64,000 nucleotides of DNA from Thiemannella venezuelensis (GTDB lineage: Bacteria > Actinomycetota > Actinomycetes > Streptosporangiales > Streptosporangiaceae), in NCBI RefSeq assembly GCF_014203605.1, contig NZ_JACHJJ010000002.1, forward strand, positions 186,001 through 250,000, given 5' to 3'. This document shows, piece by piece, positions 25,370-33,816 of this stretch (the stretch's first letter is position 1; every line of letters starts with the position of its first letter). The translations under genes and the position numbers were made by a program. The notes under the pieces are model-generated. The model was not told where the DNA came from. It saw only the letters and a program-made list of their open reading frames with translations, and did no database searches.

Positions 25370-27460
25370 GTGGCCAGGGCGTTCCCCCGGGTGCTGTTCG
25401 ACGAGGCACACAACGAGTCGTGGACCATCCGGCGGGAGGTGGCCGAGGCGATCAATCCCGGCCACCCCGACGACAACAGCTACGCCCGCGCCGCCGAGCT
25501 CCTGCGCCGCCTCGGCCACACCGTCGCCGCGCACACCGGGGGCGCCGTCACCCCGGACGTGCTCGCCGGCGCCGACGCCTTCGTGATCGCCCACCCCTCG
25601 GCCGCCCGCTGGGAGCGCACCACCGGACTGGGCAGCCCGGTCTTCACCGGCGCCGAGCTCGACGCGATCGAGGCCCACGTCCGCGGCGGCGGCGGCCTGG
25701 TCGTCCTGGCCGAGTGCGAGCAGGACAAGTACGGCAGCAACCTCACCGAGCTGCTCGCCCGCTTCGGCGTCGGCGTCGAGCACGCCACCGTCCAGGACCC
25801 CAGGAACGCCCACAACGGCGTGGCCTCATGGATCCTCGGCGTCCCCGGCGGCGCCGGCGAGGAGGACCTCCTCGCCGGCGCGGGCCGCGCCTGCTTCTAC
25901 CGCGCCGGGGTGCTCACCGCCCCCGAGGACGCGACGGTCCTGTTCTCCACCTCGCCCACCGCCGACCCCGCCGGGGAGCCCCTCGCGGTGGCCGTACGGC
26001 ACGGCGCGGGCCGCGTCGTCGTGATCGCCGACTCCGACCTGTTCGGCGACGACTCGATCGCCGACTACGACCACGCCGCGCTCTGGGGCAACCTCGTCAC
26101 CTGGGCCTCCCGCATCCCCGCCCCGGACGCGGCGGAGGGTGCGGCGGACCCGTCGTCCAGGGCGGAGGCCCTGGCGACGTTCCGCGAGCTCAAGGACGCG
26201 GTCGAGCGGCTCAAGCCGCTGCAGGCCAAGGACGGCTCCATCGAGGGCGACCGGGACCGGGCCGTCGCGCTGATCTCCGAGATCGTCGGGCACGTCGCCG
26301 CCCTCGCCCCCCGCTTCCCGCACGACGAGGCCTACCTCGCCGCGGTCGTCGCCGACTTCCGCAAGTGGGTCGAGCAGGGCCTCGGCGTCCCCGACTTCCT
26401 CGACTCGCTCGACGCCTTCCACCCCGACACCCAGCGGGTCGACGGCCTGGAGCACCTCGTCGTCTTCCCGATGTACACCCAGAACGGCTCCACCTCCCGG
26501 CACGTCGAGGCCGTCTGGATCCGGACCGTCTGGCCGGAGTGGCTGGCCGAACTGGAGCGCACCCGCTACGACAACCCGATGTTCGTGCCGATCGCCTTCG
26601 AGGACTTCACCTCCGGCTACGACACCAACTCCGCGGTGCTCTTCCCCGAGACCGTCGCAGTCCGCCAGACCCCGGCCCGCTTCACCTGGGGCGGGATCTT
26701 CTGCGACCGCGAGGCCGCCCGCTTCCGCAAGGTCGGTCGCGCGGCCGCCGGCACCCTCAAGCTGGCGCTCCCGCCGGACGCCGCCCGCCTGCTGGAGTCC
26801 CAGGAGCTGGCCCAGGACACCTTCGTGCTCTGGGACCTGGTGCACGACCGCACGCACAGCCACGGCGACCTGCCGTTCGACCCGTTCATGATCAAGCAGC
26901 GCATGCCGTACTGGCTCTACTCCCTGGAGGAGCTGCGCTGCGACCTGACCGCGTACGGCGAGGCCGTGGAGCTGGAGAAGGAGGGAGTGCCGCACGCCCG
27001 CTACGTCCAGTACGCCATCCTGTTCGACCGGCTCTTCCGCTTCCCGATCACCGGTGACCGGGTCCGCAACTACGACGGCCTCGGCGGCCAGCTGCTCTTC
27101 GCCTACCTGCACCGCAACGACGTCGTCCGGTGGACCGACAACCGGCTCAGCGTCGACTGGTCCCGGCTCGCCGGCTGCGTCGCCGACCTGCGCGGCGAGG
27201 TGGAGAAGCTCTACCGCGACGGCATCGACCGCTCCAAGCTCGCCCACTGGCTCGCCGCCCACGAGCTCGTCGCCGCCTACGTCGAGCCGCACCCGGCCTC
27301 GGTCTGGGCGAAGGGCGTGGACGCGCTGCCCACCGAAGGCTTCCCGAAGGCCGTGGTGGACGCGGTGCTGCCCGACGAGTTCCCGCTGAGCATGTTCTAC
27401 GAGGCCCTGCGCCGTAAGCTCGGCGAGGTCGTCGACTCCACGAAGGGGATCCGAGCATGA
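25370..27460 (+). CDS. DUF6421 protein with an extra N-terminal GATase1-like domain
   Basis: 696 residues from GTG 25370 after GAAGGAGG. Residues about 260-696 are the full DUF6421 family (VFPMYTQNGSTSRHVEAVWI, DNPMFVPIAFEDFTSGYDTN, FTWGGIFCDREAARFRKVGR, LPDEFPLSMFYEALRRKLGE). It includes a His cluster H492-x3-H496-x-H498 followed by EELRCDLTAYGEAV, which could bind metal. The first 245 residues form a separate Rossmann-like/GATase1-like or DUF4350-like domain (VLFDEAHNESWTIRREVAEA, ADAFVIAHPS, GGGLVVLAECEQDKYGSNL, VVVIADSDLFGDDSIADYDH) that DUF6421 proteins I know from streptomycetes lack. First gene of a coupled operon with SDR and threonine aldolase. Reaction unknown. Confidence 0.85.
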   Translation: MARAFPRVLFDEAHNESWTIRREVAEAINPGHPDDNSYARAAELLRRLGHTVAAHTGGAVTPDVLAGADAFVIAHPSAARWERTTGLGSPVFTGAELDAIEAHVRGGGGLVVLAECEQDKYGSNLTELLARFGVGVEHATVQDPRNAHNGVASWILGVPGGAGEEDLLAGAGRACFYRAGVLTAPEDATVLFSTSPTADPAGEPLAVAVRHGAGRVVVIADSDLFGDDSIADYDHAALWGNLVTWASRIPAPDAAEGAADPSSRAEALATFRELKDAVERLKPLQAKDGSIEGDRDRAVALISEIVGHVAALAPRFPHDEAYLAAVVADFRKWVEQGLGVPDFLDSLDAFHPDTQRVDGLEHLVVFPMYTQNGSTSRHVEAVWIRTVWPEWLAELERTRYDNPMFVPIAFEDFTSGYDTNSAVLFPETVAVRQTPARFTWGGIFCDREAARFRKVGRAAAGTLKLALPPDAARLLESQELAQDTFVLWDLVHDRTHSHGDLPFDPFMIKQRMPYWLYSLEELRCDLTAYGEAVELEKEGVPHARYVQYAILFDRLFRFPITGDRVRNYDGLGGQLLFAYLHRNDVVRWTDNRLSVDWSRLAGCVADLRGEVEKLYRDGIDRSKLAHWLAAHELVAAYVEPHPASVWAKGVDALPTEGFPKAVVDAVLPDEFPLSMFYEALRRKLGEVVDSTKGIRA

Positions 27461-28095
27461 TCATTGTTGTCGCCGGCGCGGCCGGCCCCGCGGGCCAGGC
27501 GGTCGTCCGCCGCTTCACGGACAAGGGACACACCGTCATCGGCGTCGACAAGTCCGGCGCCGACGGCGCGCTCGCCGTCGACCTGCTCGACTTCGACGCC
27601 GTGAAGAAGCTGGCCGCCGACGTCCGGGCCGAGCACGGCCGCGTGGACGGCCTGGTCCACCTGGTCGGTGGCTGGCGCGGCTCCAAGACCTTCGCCGAGA
27701 CGAAGCTGGAGGACTGGGCGCTCCTGCACGACCTGCTGGTCCGCACCCTCCAGCACGTCACGCTCGCCTTCGAGCCCCTGCTCACGGCGAGCGGGCGCGG
27801 GCGCTTCGCCATCGTCTCCGCCAAGGCCGCCGAGAGGCCCACCCAGGGCAACGCGGCCTACGGCGCCGCCAAGGCCGCCGCCGAGGCCTGGACCCTCGCC
27901 TTCGCCGACGCCCTGCAGGGCACCGGCGCCACCGCGAACATCCTGGTCGTCAAGGCCCTCGTGCACGAGGCCATGCGCGCGGCGGACCCCGAGAAGACGT
28001 TCCCCGGCTTCACCGACGTCGACGACCTCGCCGCGGCGGTCGAGGGCCTGTGGGACACCGACGCCAACGGCACCAGAACGGACCTCACGCAGTGA
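27457..28095 (+). CDS. SDR family NAD(P)-dependent oxidoreductase
   Basis: 212 residues, coupled to DUF6421 by ATGA. Short-chain dehydrogenase: IIVVAGAAGPAGQAVVRRFT (cofactor motif, GAAGPAG), VDGLVHLVGG in the NAG position, and active-site region FAIVSAKAAERPTQGNAAYG followed by AAKAAAEAW (Tyr-x3-Lys as YGAAK). It is a little shorter than typical SDRs. Its place between DUF6421 and threonine aldolase is conserved in actinomycetes as far as I recall, which implies a three-step pathway on an amino-acid-like substrate. Confidence 0.9.
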   Translation: MIIVVAGAAGPAGQAVVRRFTDKGHTVIGVDKSGADGALAVDLLDFDAVKKLAADVRAEHGRVDGLVHLVGGWRGSKTFAETKLEDWALLHDLLVRTLQHVTLAFEPLLTASGRGRFAIVSAKAAERPTQGNAAYGAAKAAAEAWTLAFADALQGTGATANILVVKALVHEAMRAADPEKTFPGFTDVDDLAAAVEGLWDTDANGTRTDLTQ

Positions 28096-29201
28096 CCGAC
28101 GCAGTGAACGGTGCCGCGGACGCCGCGGGCACCGGCACGACCGACGCCGTCCGCAGGCACGATCCGGCGGTGAAGGGCTTCGCCAGCGACAACTACGCCG
28201 GGGTCCACCCGGAGGTCCTCGCCGCGGTCGCGCTCGCCAACGGCGGACACCAGACCGCCTACGGCGACGACGTCTACACCGAGGCGCTCCAGGAGGTCTT
28301 CCGCAGGCACTTCGGCCCGGCCGCCGAGGCCTGGCCGGTGTTCAACGGCACCGGCGCCAACGTGGTCGCGCTGCGCGCGATGACCGCCCACTGGGAGGCC
28401 GTGGTCTGCGCCGAGTCGGCGCACATCCACACCGATGAGGGCGGTGCGCCGGAGCGCACGGCCGGGCTCAAACTGCTGCCCGTGGCGACCCCCGACGGCA
28501 AGCTCACCCCCGAGCTGATCGACCGGCAGGCGTGGGGCTTCGGCGACGAGCACCGCGCCCAGCCCAGGGTCGTCTCGATCACGCAGACCACCGAGCTGGG
28601 CACGCTCTACACGCCGGAGGAGGTCAGGGCGATCTGCGAGCACGCCCACGGCCTGGGCATGCTCGTCCACCTCGACGGCGCCCGGGCCGCCAACGCCGCC
28701 GCCGCGCTGGACGTGCCGCTGCGCGCGTTCACCACCGACGCGGGCGTGGACGTGATGTCCTTCGGCGGCACCAAGGCCGGGCTGATGTTCGGCGAGGCGG
28801 TCGTCGTGCTCGACCCCGGGGCCGTGCGCGGCCTGCGCTACCTGCGCAAGAGCGCGATGCAGCTCGCCTCCAAGATGCGCTTCGTCTCGGTGCAGTTCGA
28901 GGCGCTGCTCGCCGGCGACCTGTGGCTGCGCAACGCCCGCAACGCCAACGCGATGGCGCTGCGGCTGGCCGAGGCCGTCCGGGACATCCCGGGTGTGGAG
29001 ATTCCGCGCCCGGTGCAGGCCAACGCGGTCTTCGCGGTCCTGCCGCGGGACGTCACCGAGCGGCTGCAGAAGCGCTTCCGCTTCTACACCTGGAACGAGG
29101 CCACCGGCGAGGTCCGCTGGATGACCGCGTTCGACACCACCGAGGCCGACGTCGACGCCTTCGCCGCCGCCGTCGCCGAGGAGATAGCATTCCCGGTATG
29201 A
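28092..29201 (+). CDS. Low-specificity L-threonine aldolase family protein
   Basis: 369 residues from GTG 28092, which overlaps the SDR stop. Fold-type I PLP enzyme of the beta-eliminating lyase group: VKGFASDNYAGVHPEVLAAV, AWPVFNGTGANVVALRAMT, MLVHLDGARAANAAAALDVP, and PLP-lysine K228 in VMSFGGTKAGLMFGEAVV. It would cleave threonine or another beta-hydroxy amino acid to glycine and an aldehyde. The stop overlaps the ATG of a 17-residue tryptophan leader peptide, so the aldolase operon and trpS may share a transcript. Confidence 0.93.
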   Translation: MTDAVNGAADAAGTGTTDAVRRHDPAVKGFASDNYAGVHPEVLAAVALANGGHQTAYGDDVYTEALQEVFRRHFGPAAEAWPVFNGTGANVVALRAMTAHWEAVVCAESAHIHTDEGGAPERTAGLKLLPVATPDGKLTPELIDRQAWGFGDEHRAQPRVVSITQTTELGTLYTPEEVRAICEHAHGLGMLVHLDGARAANAAAALDVPLRAFTTDAGVDVMSFGGTKAGLMFGEAVVVLDPGAVRGLRYLRKSAMQLASKMRFVSVQFEALLAGDLWLRNARNANAMALRLAEAVRDIPGVEIPRPVQANAVFAVLPRDVTERLQKRFRFYTWNEATGEVRWMTAFDTTEADVDAFAAAVAEEIAFPV

Positions 29202-29251
29202 AGCTCCGCAGCCCGGGTCTGTGGCGGGCCGCCTTACGGCGGACCCGCTAG
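29198..29251 (+). CDS. Tryptophan leader peptide of trpS
   Basis: 17 residues, MKLRSPGLWRAALRRTR, with the single Trp codon (29222-29224) placed just before a hairpin and a TTA codon at 29234-29236 in its loop. The ATG overlaps the aldolase stop (ATGA). TTA is very rare in such genomes and in streptomycetes needs the bldA tRNA. A stop codon, terminator hairpin and trpS follow. Ribosome-mediated attenuation of an auxiliary trpS is described in Streptomyces, which supports the reading. Confidence 0.65.
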   Translation: MKLRSPGLWRAALRRTR

Positions 29252-29300
29252 CCAGCCCAGCCTGCGCACAGAGAACGGCCGCCGTCCACCGGCGGCCGTT
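29224..29300 (+). promoter_or_regulatory. Ribosome-mediated transcription attenuator for trpS
   Basis: Hairpin 1: 29224-29233 pairs with 29238-29248 (one bulged A) and starts on the Trp codon. Terminator: an 11-bp perfect stem, 29274-29284 with 29290-29300, followed by TCGTCTT. The 3' arm of hairpin 1 (ACGGCGG, 29236-29242) is also exactly complementary to CCGCCGT (29279-29285) in the terminator 5' arm. A ribosome stalled at the Trp codon would free this antiterminator, so low charged tRNA-Trp should turn trpS on. Confidence 0.6.
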
Positions 29301-29355
29301 TCGTCTTCCCACGGCCGGCGGTCCGGCGGTCCCTTCCACCGAGAAAGGGACAGAA

Positions 29356-30414
29356 ATGACATCGACCCCCGTCCAGCCCCCGGTGCGGGCCCAGGCCCCG
29401 GCTCCGGCCCGGATGCCGGCTCCGGCGGCGGCCCCGGTGGCCGCGCCGGCGCCCAGGCGCGTCTTCTCCGCCTTCCAGGCGAGCGGCCGCCTCACCCTCG
29501 GCAACTACCTCGGCGCGATCCTGCCCGCCGTACGCCTCCAGGACGAAGCCGCCTGCGTCTACGCCGTCGCCGACCTGCACGCCCTGACCGTCAGGCACGA
29601 CCCCGCGCACCTGCGCGCCCGTACCCGCGAGGTGGCGACCCTGCTCCTGGCCTCCGGGCTGGACCGCTCCCCGCTCTACCTCCAGTCGCGGGTTCCCGCC
29701 CACACCGAGCTGTCGTACCTGATGGAGAGCACGGCCCACGACGGCGAGATGCGCAGGATGATCCAGTTCAAGGAGAAGTCGGCGGCCCAGGAGGAGGTAC
29801 GGCTCTCGCTGCTGACCTATCCCGCGCTGATGGCCGCCGACATCCTGCTCCACCGGGCGGACCTGGTCCCGGTGGGGGAGGACCAGCGCCAGCACCTCGA
29901 GCTCACCCGTGACCTGGCGCTCCGCTTCAACCGCCGGTACGGCGAGACCTTCGTCGTCCCCGAGGCCGTCCACCCCGAGACCGCCGCCCGGGTCATGGAC
30001 CTGGCCGTACCCACCGCGAAGATGAGCAAGTCCGCCGTCTCGGAGGCGGGGACAGTCTACCTGCTCGACCCGCCCGCCGACATCCGGCGCAAGATCATGA
30101 GGGCGGTGACCGACTCCGGGAGCGGGGTCCGCCACGATCCGGCGGCCAAGCCGGGGGTCTCCAACCTGCTCGTGATCCTCGCGGCCTGCTCGGGCCGGCC
30201 CGTCGCGTCGCTCTCCTACGGCTCGTACGGCGCCCTGAAGAAGGACACCGCCGAGGCGGTCATCGAGGCGCTGACCCCGGTCCGGGAGCGCTTCGCGGTC
30301 CTCTCCGCCGACCCGGCGGAACTGGACCGGCTCCTCGCCGCCGCGGCGGCCCGGGTGATCGAGGAGACCTCCGGCCTGATGGCCGCCGCCCGCCGGGCCA
30401 TCGGCCTGGGTTGA
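29356..30414 (+). CDS. trpS: Tryptophanyl-tRNA synthetase, probably the inducible auxiliary form (EC 6.1.1.2)
   Basis: 352 residues from the ATG at 29356 (AAAGGG upstream). Class I synthetase: the HIGH-region equivalent is ASGRLTLGNYLGAI, followed by VADLHALTV, VPVGEDQRQHLELTRDLALR and KMSKS in VPTAKMSKSAVSEAG. A Pro/Ala-rich 33-residue N-terminal extension precedes the catalytic domain. It charges tRNA-Trp in the cytosol. Control by the attenuator and a position outside any translation cluster suggest a second, stress- or antibiotic-responsive copy rather than the housekeeping one; the other copy would be elsewhere in the genome. Confidence 0.93.
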   Translation: MTSTPVQPPVRAQAPAPARMPAPAAAPVAAPAPRRVFSAFQASGRLTLGNYLGAILPAVRLQDEAACVYAVADLHALTVRHDPAHLRARTREVATLLLASGLDRSPLYLQSRVPAHTELSYLMESTAHDGEMRRMIQFKEKSAAQEEVRLSLLTYPALMAADILLHRADLVPVGEDQRQHLELTRDLALRFNRRYGETFVVPEAVHPETAARVMDLAVPTAKMSKSAVSEAGTVYLLDPPADIRRKIMRAVTDSGSGVRHDPAAKPGVSNLLVILAACSGRPVASLSYGSYGALKKDTAEAVIEALTPVRERFAVLSADPAELDRLLAAAAARVIEETSGLMAAARRAIGLG

Positions 30415-30474
30415 GGCCTCCACGGTCCAGGCCTCCACGGTCCAGGCCTCCACGGTCCAGGCCTCCACGGTCCG
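30415..30474. repeat. Four tandem copies of a 15-bp unit after trpS
   Basis: The unit GGCCTCCACGGTCCA is repeated exactly four times (last base G in the fourth), starting at the first base after the trpS stop. Slippage-type repeat between convergent genes; no spacers, so not CRISPR. Confidence 0.85.
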
Positions 30475-30556
30475 TCCCCGGAGGGGCCCGGCCCTCGCGC
30501 ACGACCCGGCGGGGAGTCGCGGGGGCCGCGGCCCCGTCCGGGGCGCGGACCGGTGC

Positions 30557-30853
30557 CTACTTGTGGCCGGTCTCGTTCTCGTACTGGGTGAGCTGCTGTT
30601 CCAGCGCCTTCATCAGCTCGAACACCTGGCTCGGCGGAATGCGGATCCGGCTGACGATGCGGGTGGGCACGCTGACGAAGTGCTGACCCGAGGACGGGTC
30701 GTTGGCGAGCTGGGGCGGCCGTGTGATCACCGCGAAGTCCAGGACGAAGCCATCCTGGGTGTGCCACACCGAAGCGAAATTGGCGTACTGCCCCATCTCG
30801 ACCTCGGCGGAGATGCTCACCTCCAGGCGGTTCTCCGGCTCGTCGTTCACCAT
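30557..30853 (-). CDS. DUF3467 family protein
   Basis: 98 residues. The family signature is clear: NDEPENRLEVSISAEVEMGQ, YANFASVWHTQDGFVLDFAV, then SVPTRIVSRIRIPPSQVFEL and LEQQLTQYENETG. These small soluble proteins occur widely and have no assigned function. Single gene between convergent trpS and the DUF305 gene upstream on the same strand (73-bp gap). Confidence 0.93.
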   Translation of the reverse strand: MVNDEPENRLEVSISAEVEMGQYANFASVWHTQDGFVLDFAVITRPPQLANDPSSGQHFVSVPTRIVSRIRIPPSQVFELMKALEQQLTQYENETGHK

Positions 30854-30926
30854 TCAGCCTCCTCCGGCCAGGTCGGCTCCGTGCTGCCCTGACCGGGATC
30901 CGGCCGCGCAGGGGGACGCACCGGCG

Positions 30927-31589
30927 CTATTCACGTATGGAAGGCAGCGGTTTGGCGCCCCGCTGCCTGAGCATGTCGGTCATCAACTTGATCTCGCCGC
31001 TCTGGGTGTTGACGATGTGCCGGGCCATGGTGGCCACCTCGTCGCGGTCGGACAGCTTCAGCAGGGCCTCCGCCATCTGCACTCCGCCCTCGTGGTGGCG
31101 GATCATGAGCTGGAGGAAGAGGATCTCCTGCTCCTTCCCGGCGGCCCCGCGGAGCCTGCCGAGCTCCTCCTCGCCGGCCATGCCCGGCATCGCACCCGTT
31201 GCGGCGGACGGCGTCGCCGCCGTGCCGCCGTGGCCGTGACCGGCCATCCAGGCCATTGCCGGGCGTTCGCTCGACTGGTCGAGCTCCCACTGCTGCAGCC
31301 AGCCCATGAACATGCCGCGCTGGGCGGTCTGGGTGACGATGACGTCGTAGGCGAGCAGTCTGAGCGCGTCGTCCGTGCTGCCGTCCCTGGCGGTGAACGA
31401 CATCTCCACGGCCTGGGCGTGGTGGACGGCCATGTCGCGGGCGAACCCGGCCTCGGCGGAGGCGTCGGTCGGCTCACCGCTCCGGCCGAGGACCAGCACC
31501 AGGACGGCGGCCGCGGCCAGGCAGGCCAGAAGCACGCCGAGCACCATGCGCCGCCGGGGGCTCGGAGACGTCTCCGCGGAATTTTCCAT
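30927..31589 (-). CDS. DUF305 membrane-anchored ferritin-like protein
   Basis: 220 residues. One N-terminal TM helix (residues about 15-35) anchors an outside domain of the DUF305 family. Two characteristic motif sets are present: FARDMAVHHAQAVEMSFTAR and ILFLQLMIRHHEGGVQMAEA, whose His/Glu residues can bind metal. A His/Gly/Met-rich insertion (MAWMAGHGHGG, AMPGMAGEEEL) also looks metal-binding. DUF305 proteins are often linked to copper or oxidative stress. Divergent from a DUF3105 gene, a common pairing that suggests a shared extracytoplasmic role. Confidence 0.9.
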   Translation of the reverse strand: MENSAETSPSPRRRMVLGVLLACLAAAAVLVLVLGRSGEPTDASAEAGFARDMAVHHAQAVEMSFTARDGSTDDALRLLAYDVIVTQTAQRGMFMGWLQQWELDQSSERPAMAWMAGHGHGGTAATPSAATGAMPGMAGEEELGRLRGAAGKEQEILFLQLMIRHHEGGVQMAEALLKLSDRDEVATMARHIVNTQSGEIKLMTDMLRQRGAKPLPSIRE

Positions 31590-31710
31590 GACCAGTCAAG
31601 CGTACTCACCCTGGAGAACACCGCGTTATCACGTACCAGCCGTCCCTTATTCTCCCTATACGCCGGGAGGGCATAAGGTGACCCGGAGTTGTGCGCCGGG
31701 TGGAGGAACG

Positions 31711-32406
31711 ATGTCGAAGGACAAGACGCAGGCAAGGCGGGACCACCTCGCCAAGATGCGTGCTCAGCAGAAGGCCAAGGAGCGCAAGACCGCGCTGCTG
31801 ATGTGGGGCGTCGGAGGGGCCGTCATCGTCCTGCTCGTCGGGCTGGTCGGCTTCTACATGGTCAATCAGGCCGAGGAGACCTCGCTGGACGCCGTCACCA
31901 GCGCCAAGTACCCCGGCAGCGAGCATGTGCAGACCAAGGTGGCCTACAAGGAGAGCCCGCCGATGGGCGGACCGCACCACCCGGCGTGGCAGAACTGCGG
32001 GATCTACGACGCTCCGATCAACAACGAGAACGCCGTGCACTCGATGGAGCACGGCGCCGTGTGGATCACCTACCAGCCGGATCTGCCCAAGGAGCAGGTG
32101 GACACCCTGAAGGAGCTGGCCTCCAAGGACTTCATGCTCCTGAGCCCGTACCCCGGCCTGCCCGCCAAGGTCGTGGCCAGCTCCTGGAACAAGCAGCTCA
32201 AGCTGAACAGCGCCGACGACCCGCGTCTGCCGAAGTTCATCCAGAAGTACAAGCAGGGCGCCGAGACGCCCGAGCTCGGCGCGACCTGCGACAGCGACAT
32301 CACCACGACGACCTCGGAGAACCCGATCCCGGAGGCCAGCCCGACGCCGGCCCCGAGCGGCAGTCCGTCCACGGAGCCCGAGGCCTCCCCGTCGCCCAGC
32401 TCCTGA
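31711..32406 (+). CDS. DUF3105 membrane-anchored protein
   Basis: 231 residues from the ATG at 31711 with GGAGG upstream. A basic N-terminus, then one TM helix ([20 protein letters not shown], about 30-50). The outside DUF3105 domain is recognisable: [40 protein letters not shown], and [17 protein letters not shown]. Conserved His, Cys and Met residues make metal binding plausible. The tail is Pro/Ser/Thr-rich. Partner of the divergent DUF305 gene. Confidence 0.92.
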   Translation: MSKDKTQARRDHLAKMRAQQKAKERKTALLMWGVGGAVIVLLVGLVGFYMVNQAEETSLDAVTSAKYPGSEHVQTKVAYKESPPMGGPHHPAWQNCGIYDAPINNENAVHSMEHGAVWITYQPDLPKEQVDTLKELASKDFMLLSPYPGLPAKVVASSWNKQLKLNSADDPRLPKFIQKYKQGAETPELGATCDSDITTTTSENPIPEASPTPAPSGSPSTEPEASPSPSS

Positions 32407-32433
32407 CGCCCCGGATCCCGGGAACAGGACCCA

Positions 32434-32471
32434 CCGGCCGGTACGGCTCCCGCGGGAGCCGTACCGGCCGG
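32434..32471. terminator. 38-bp perfect palindrome, two-way terminator
   Basis: 19-base arms (32434-32452 and 32453-32471) are exact reverse complements with no loop bases left over. It lies between the convergent DUF3105 and ald genes and can terminate both strands. Confidence 0.8.
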
Positions 32472-32478
32472 CGCGTTC

Positions 32479-33594
32479 TCAGGCCAGGACCTGCTCCAAC
32501 CGGATCGCCTCCAGCCCGTGCGCCTCGGCCACGGGCCGGTTCGTCAGGTGCCCCTCGTGCGTGTTGAGGCCCAGGGCCAGGGCGGGATCGGCGCGCAGCG
32601 CCTCGCGCCAGCCCAGGTCGGCGATGGCCAGGGCGTAGGGCAGGGTCACGTTGGTCAGCGCGTAGGTCGAGGTGTGCGGGACCGCGCCCGGCATGTTGGC
32701 CACGCAGTAGAAGACCGAGTCGTGGACCCGGTAGGTCGGCTCGGCGTGCGTGGTCGGGCGGGAGTCCTCGAAGCAGCCGCCCTGGTCGATGGAGATGTCC
32801 ACCAGCACCGAGCCCGGCCGCATCCTGCTGACCAGGTCGTTGCTGACCAGTTTGGGAGCCTTCGCGCCGGGCACCAGCACCGCGCCGATGACCAGGTCGG
32901 CGTTGAGGACCGCGCGCTCGACCTCGTAGGTGTTCGACGCGACGGTCTGGCAGTGCCCCCGGTAGACGACGTCGGCCTGGCGGAGCCGGTCGATGTTCCG
33001 GTCCAGGAGCACCACCTCGGCGTGCATGCCCAGCGCGATGACCGCGGCGTTCATCCCGGAGACCCCGGCGCCGATCACCACCACGTTGGCCGCGTGCACG
33101 CCCGAGACGCCGCCCATCAGCACCCCGCGCCCCCCGCCCTGCCGCATCAGGTGGTAGGCGCCCACCTGCGGGGCGAGCCGCCCGGCCACCTCCGACATCG
33201 GGGCCAGCAGCGGCAGGAAGCCGTCCGGGGTCTGCACGGTCTCGTAGGCGACGCCGGTGACGCCGGAGTCGAGCATGGCCCGGGTGCACGCCTCGGAGGC
33301 GGCCAGGTGCAGGTAGGTGAAGAGCACCTGCCCCTTGCGCATCCGGTGGTACTCCTCGGCGACGGGCTCCTTGACCTTCAGGACGAGGTCGCCCTCCGCC
33401 CACACGTCGTCGGCGCCCTCCAGGATGGTCGCACCCACGCTCTCGAAGTCGGAGTCGGGGATCGAGGACCCGGCGCCGGCGCCCCTCTCGACGAAGACCC
33501 GGTGCCCGTGCCGGACGAACTCGTGGGCCCCGGCGGGAGTGAGGGCCACGCGGTACTCGTGGTTCTTGACCTCGCGGGGAACTGCGATCTTCAC
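32479..33594 (-). CDS. ald: Alanine dehydrogenase (EC 1.4.1.1)
   Basis: 371 residues, full length. It interconverts L-alanine and pyruvate with NAD and ammonium in the cytosol. Family motifs: [20 protein letters not shown], Lys in [13 protein letters not shown], catalytic-His region [15 protein letters not shown], the quinone-oxidoreductase-like stretch [23 protein letters not shown] motif [20 protein letters not shown], and [20 protein letters not shown]. Transcribed alone. Confidence 0.97.
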   Translation of the reverse strand: MKIAVPREVKNHEYRVALTPAGAHEFVRHGHRVFVERGAGAGSSIPDSDFESVGATILEGADDVWAEGDLVLKVKEPVAEEYHRMRKGQVLFTYLHLAASEACTRAMLDSGVTGVAYETVQTPDGFLPLLAPMSEVAGRLAPQVGAYHLMRQGGGRGVLMGGVSGVHAANVVVIGAGVSGMNAAVIALGMHAEVVLLDRNIDRLRQADVVYRGHCQTVASNTYEVERAVLNADLVIGAVLVPGAKAPKLVSNDLVSRMRPGSVLVDISIDQGGCFEDSRPTTHAEPTYRVHDSVFYCVANMPGAVPHTSTYALTNVTLPYALAIADLGWREALRADPALALGLNTHEGHLTNRPVAEAHGLEAIRLEQVLA

Positions 33595-33816
33595 GACCCC
33601 TCCATGAATTCGCGCCTGTCGTCCTCTTCACTCTGCGTTCCCGGGAAAGGGGCCGCCATGCGCAACCTGCAAAGAGTCGATCGCCTGTGATTACATTCTG
33701 TTAACTTCAGCTCCTGAACGTGTTCACCCGGATGGATTTGACCGGTTGATTACACGCTCTTTGCGTAGATCGGTAGGCTCACCGCAGCAGACGCGAGGAA
33801 CGCTGGGACACAGGAA

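Noticed and set aside
29198-29355. T-box riboswitch upstream of trpS
   Set aside because: No T-box core sequence or specifier-loop architecture was seen; leader peptide, Trp codon and exclusive hairpins fit ribosome-mediated attenuation better.
30415-30474. Possible CRISPR-like repeats
   Set aside because: Units are directly adjacent without spacers; simple tandem repeat.
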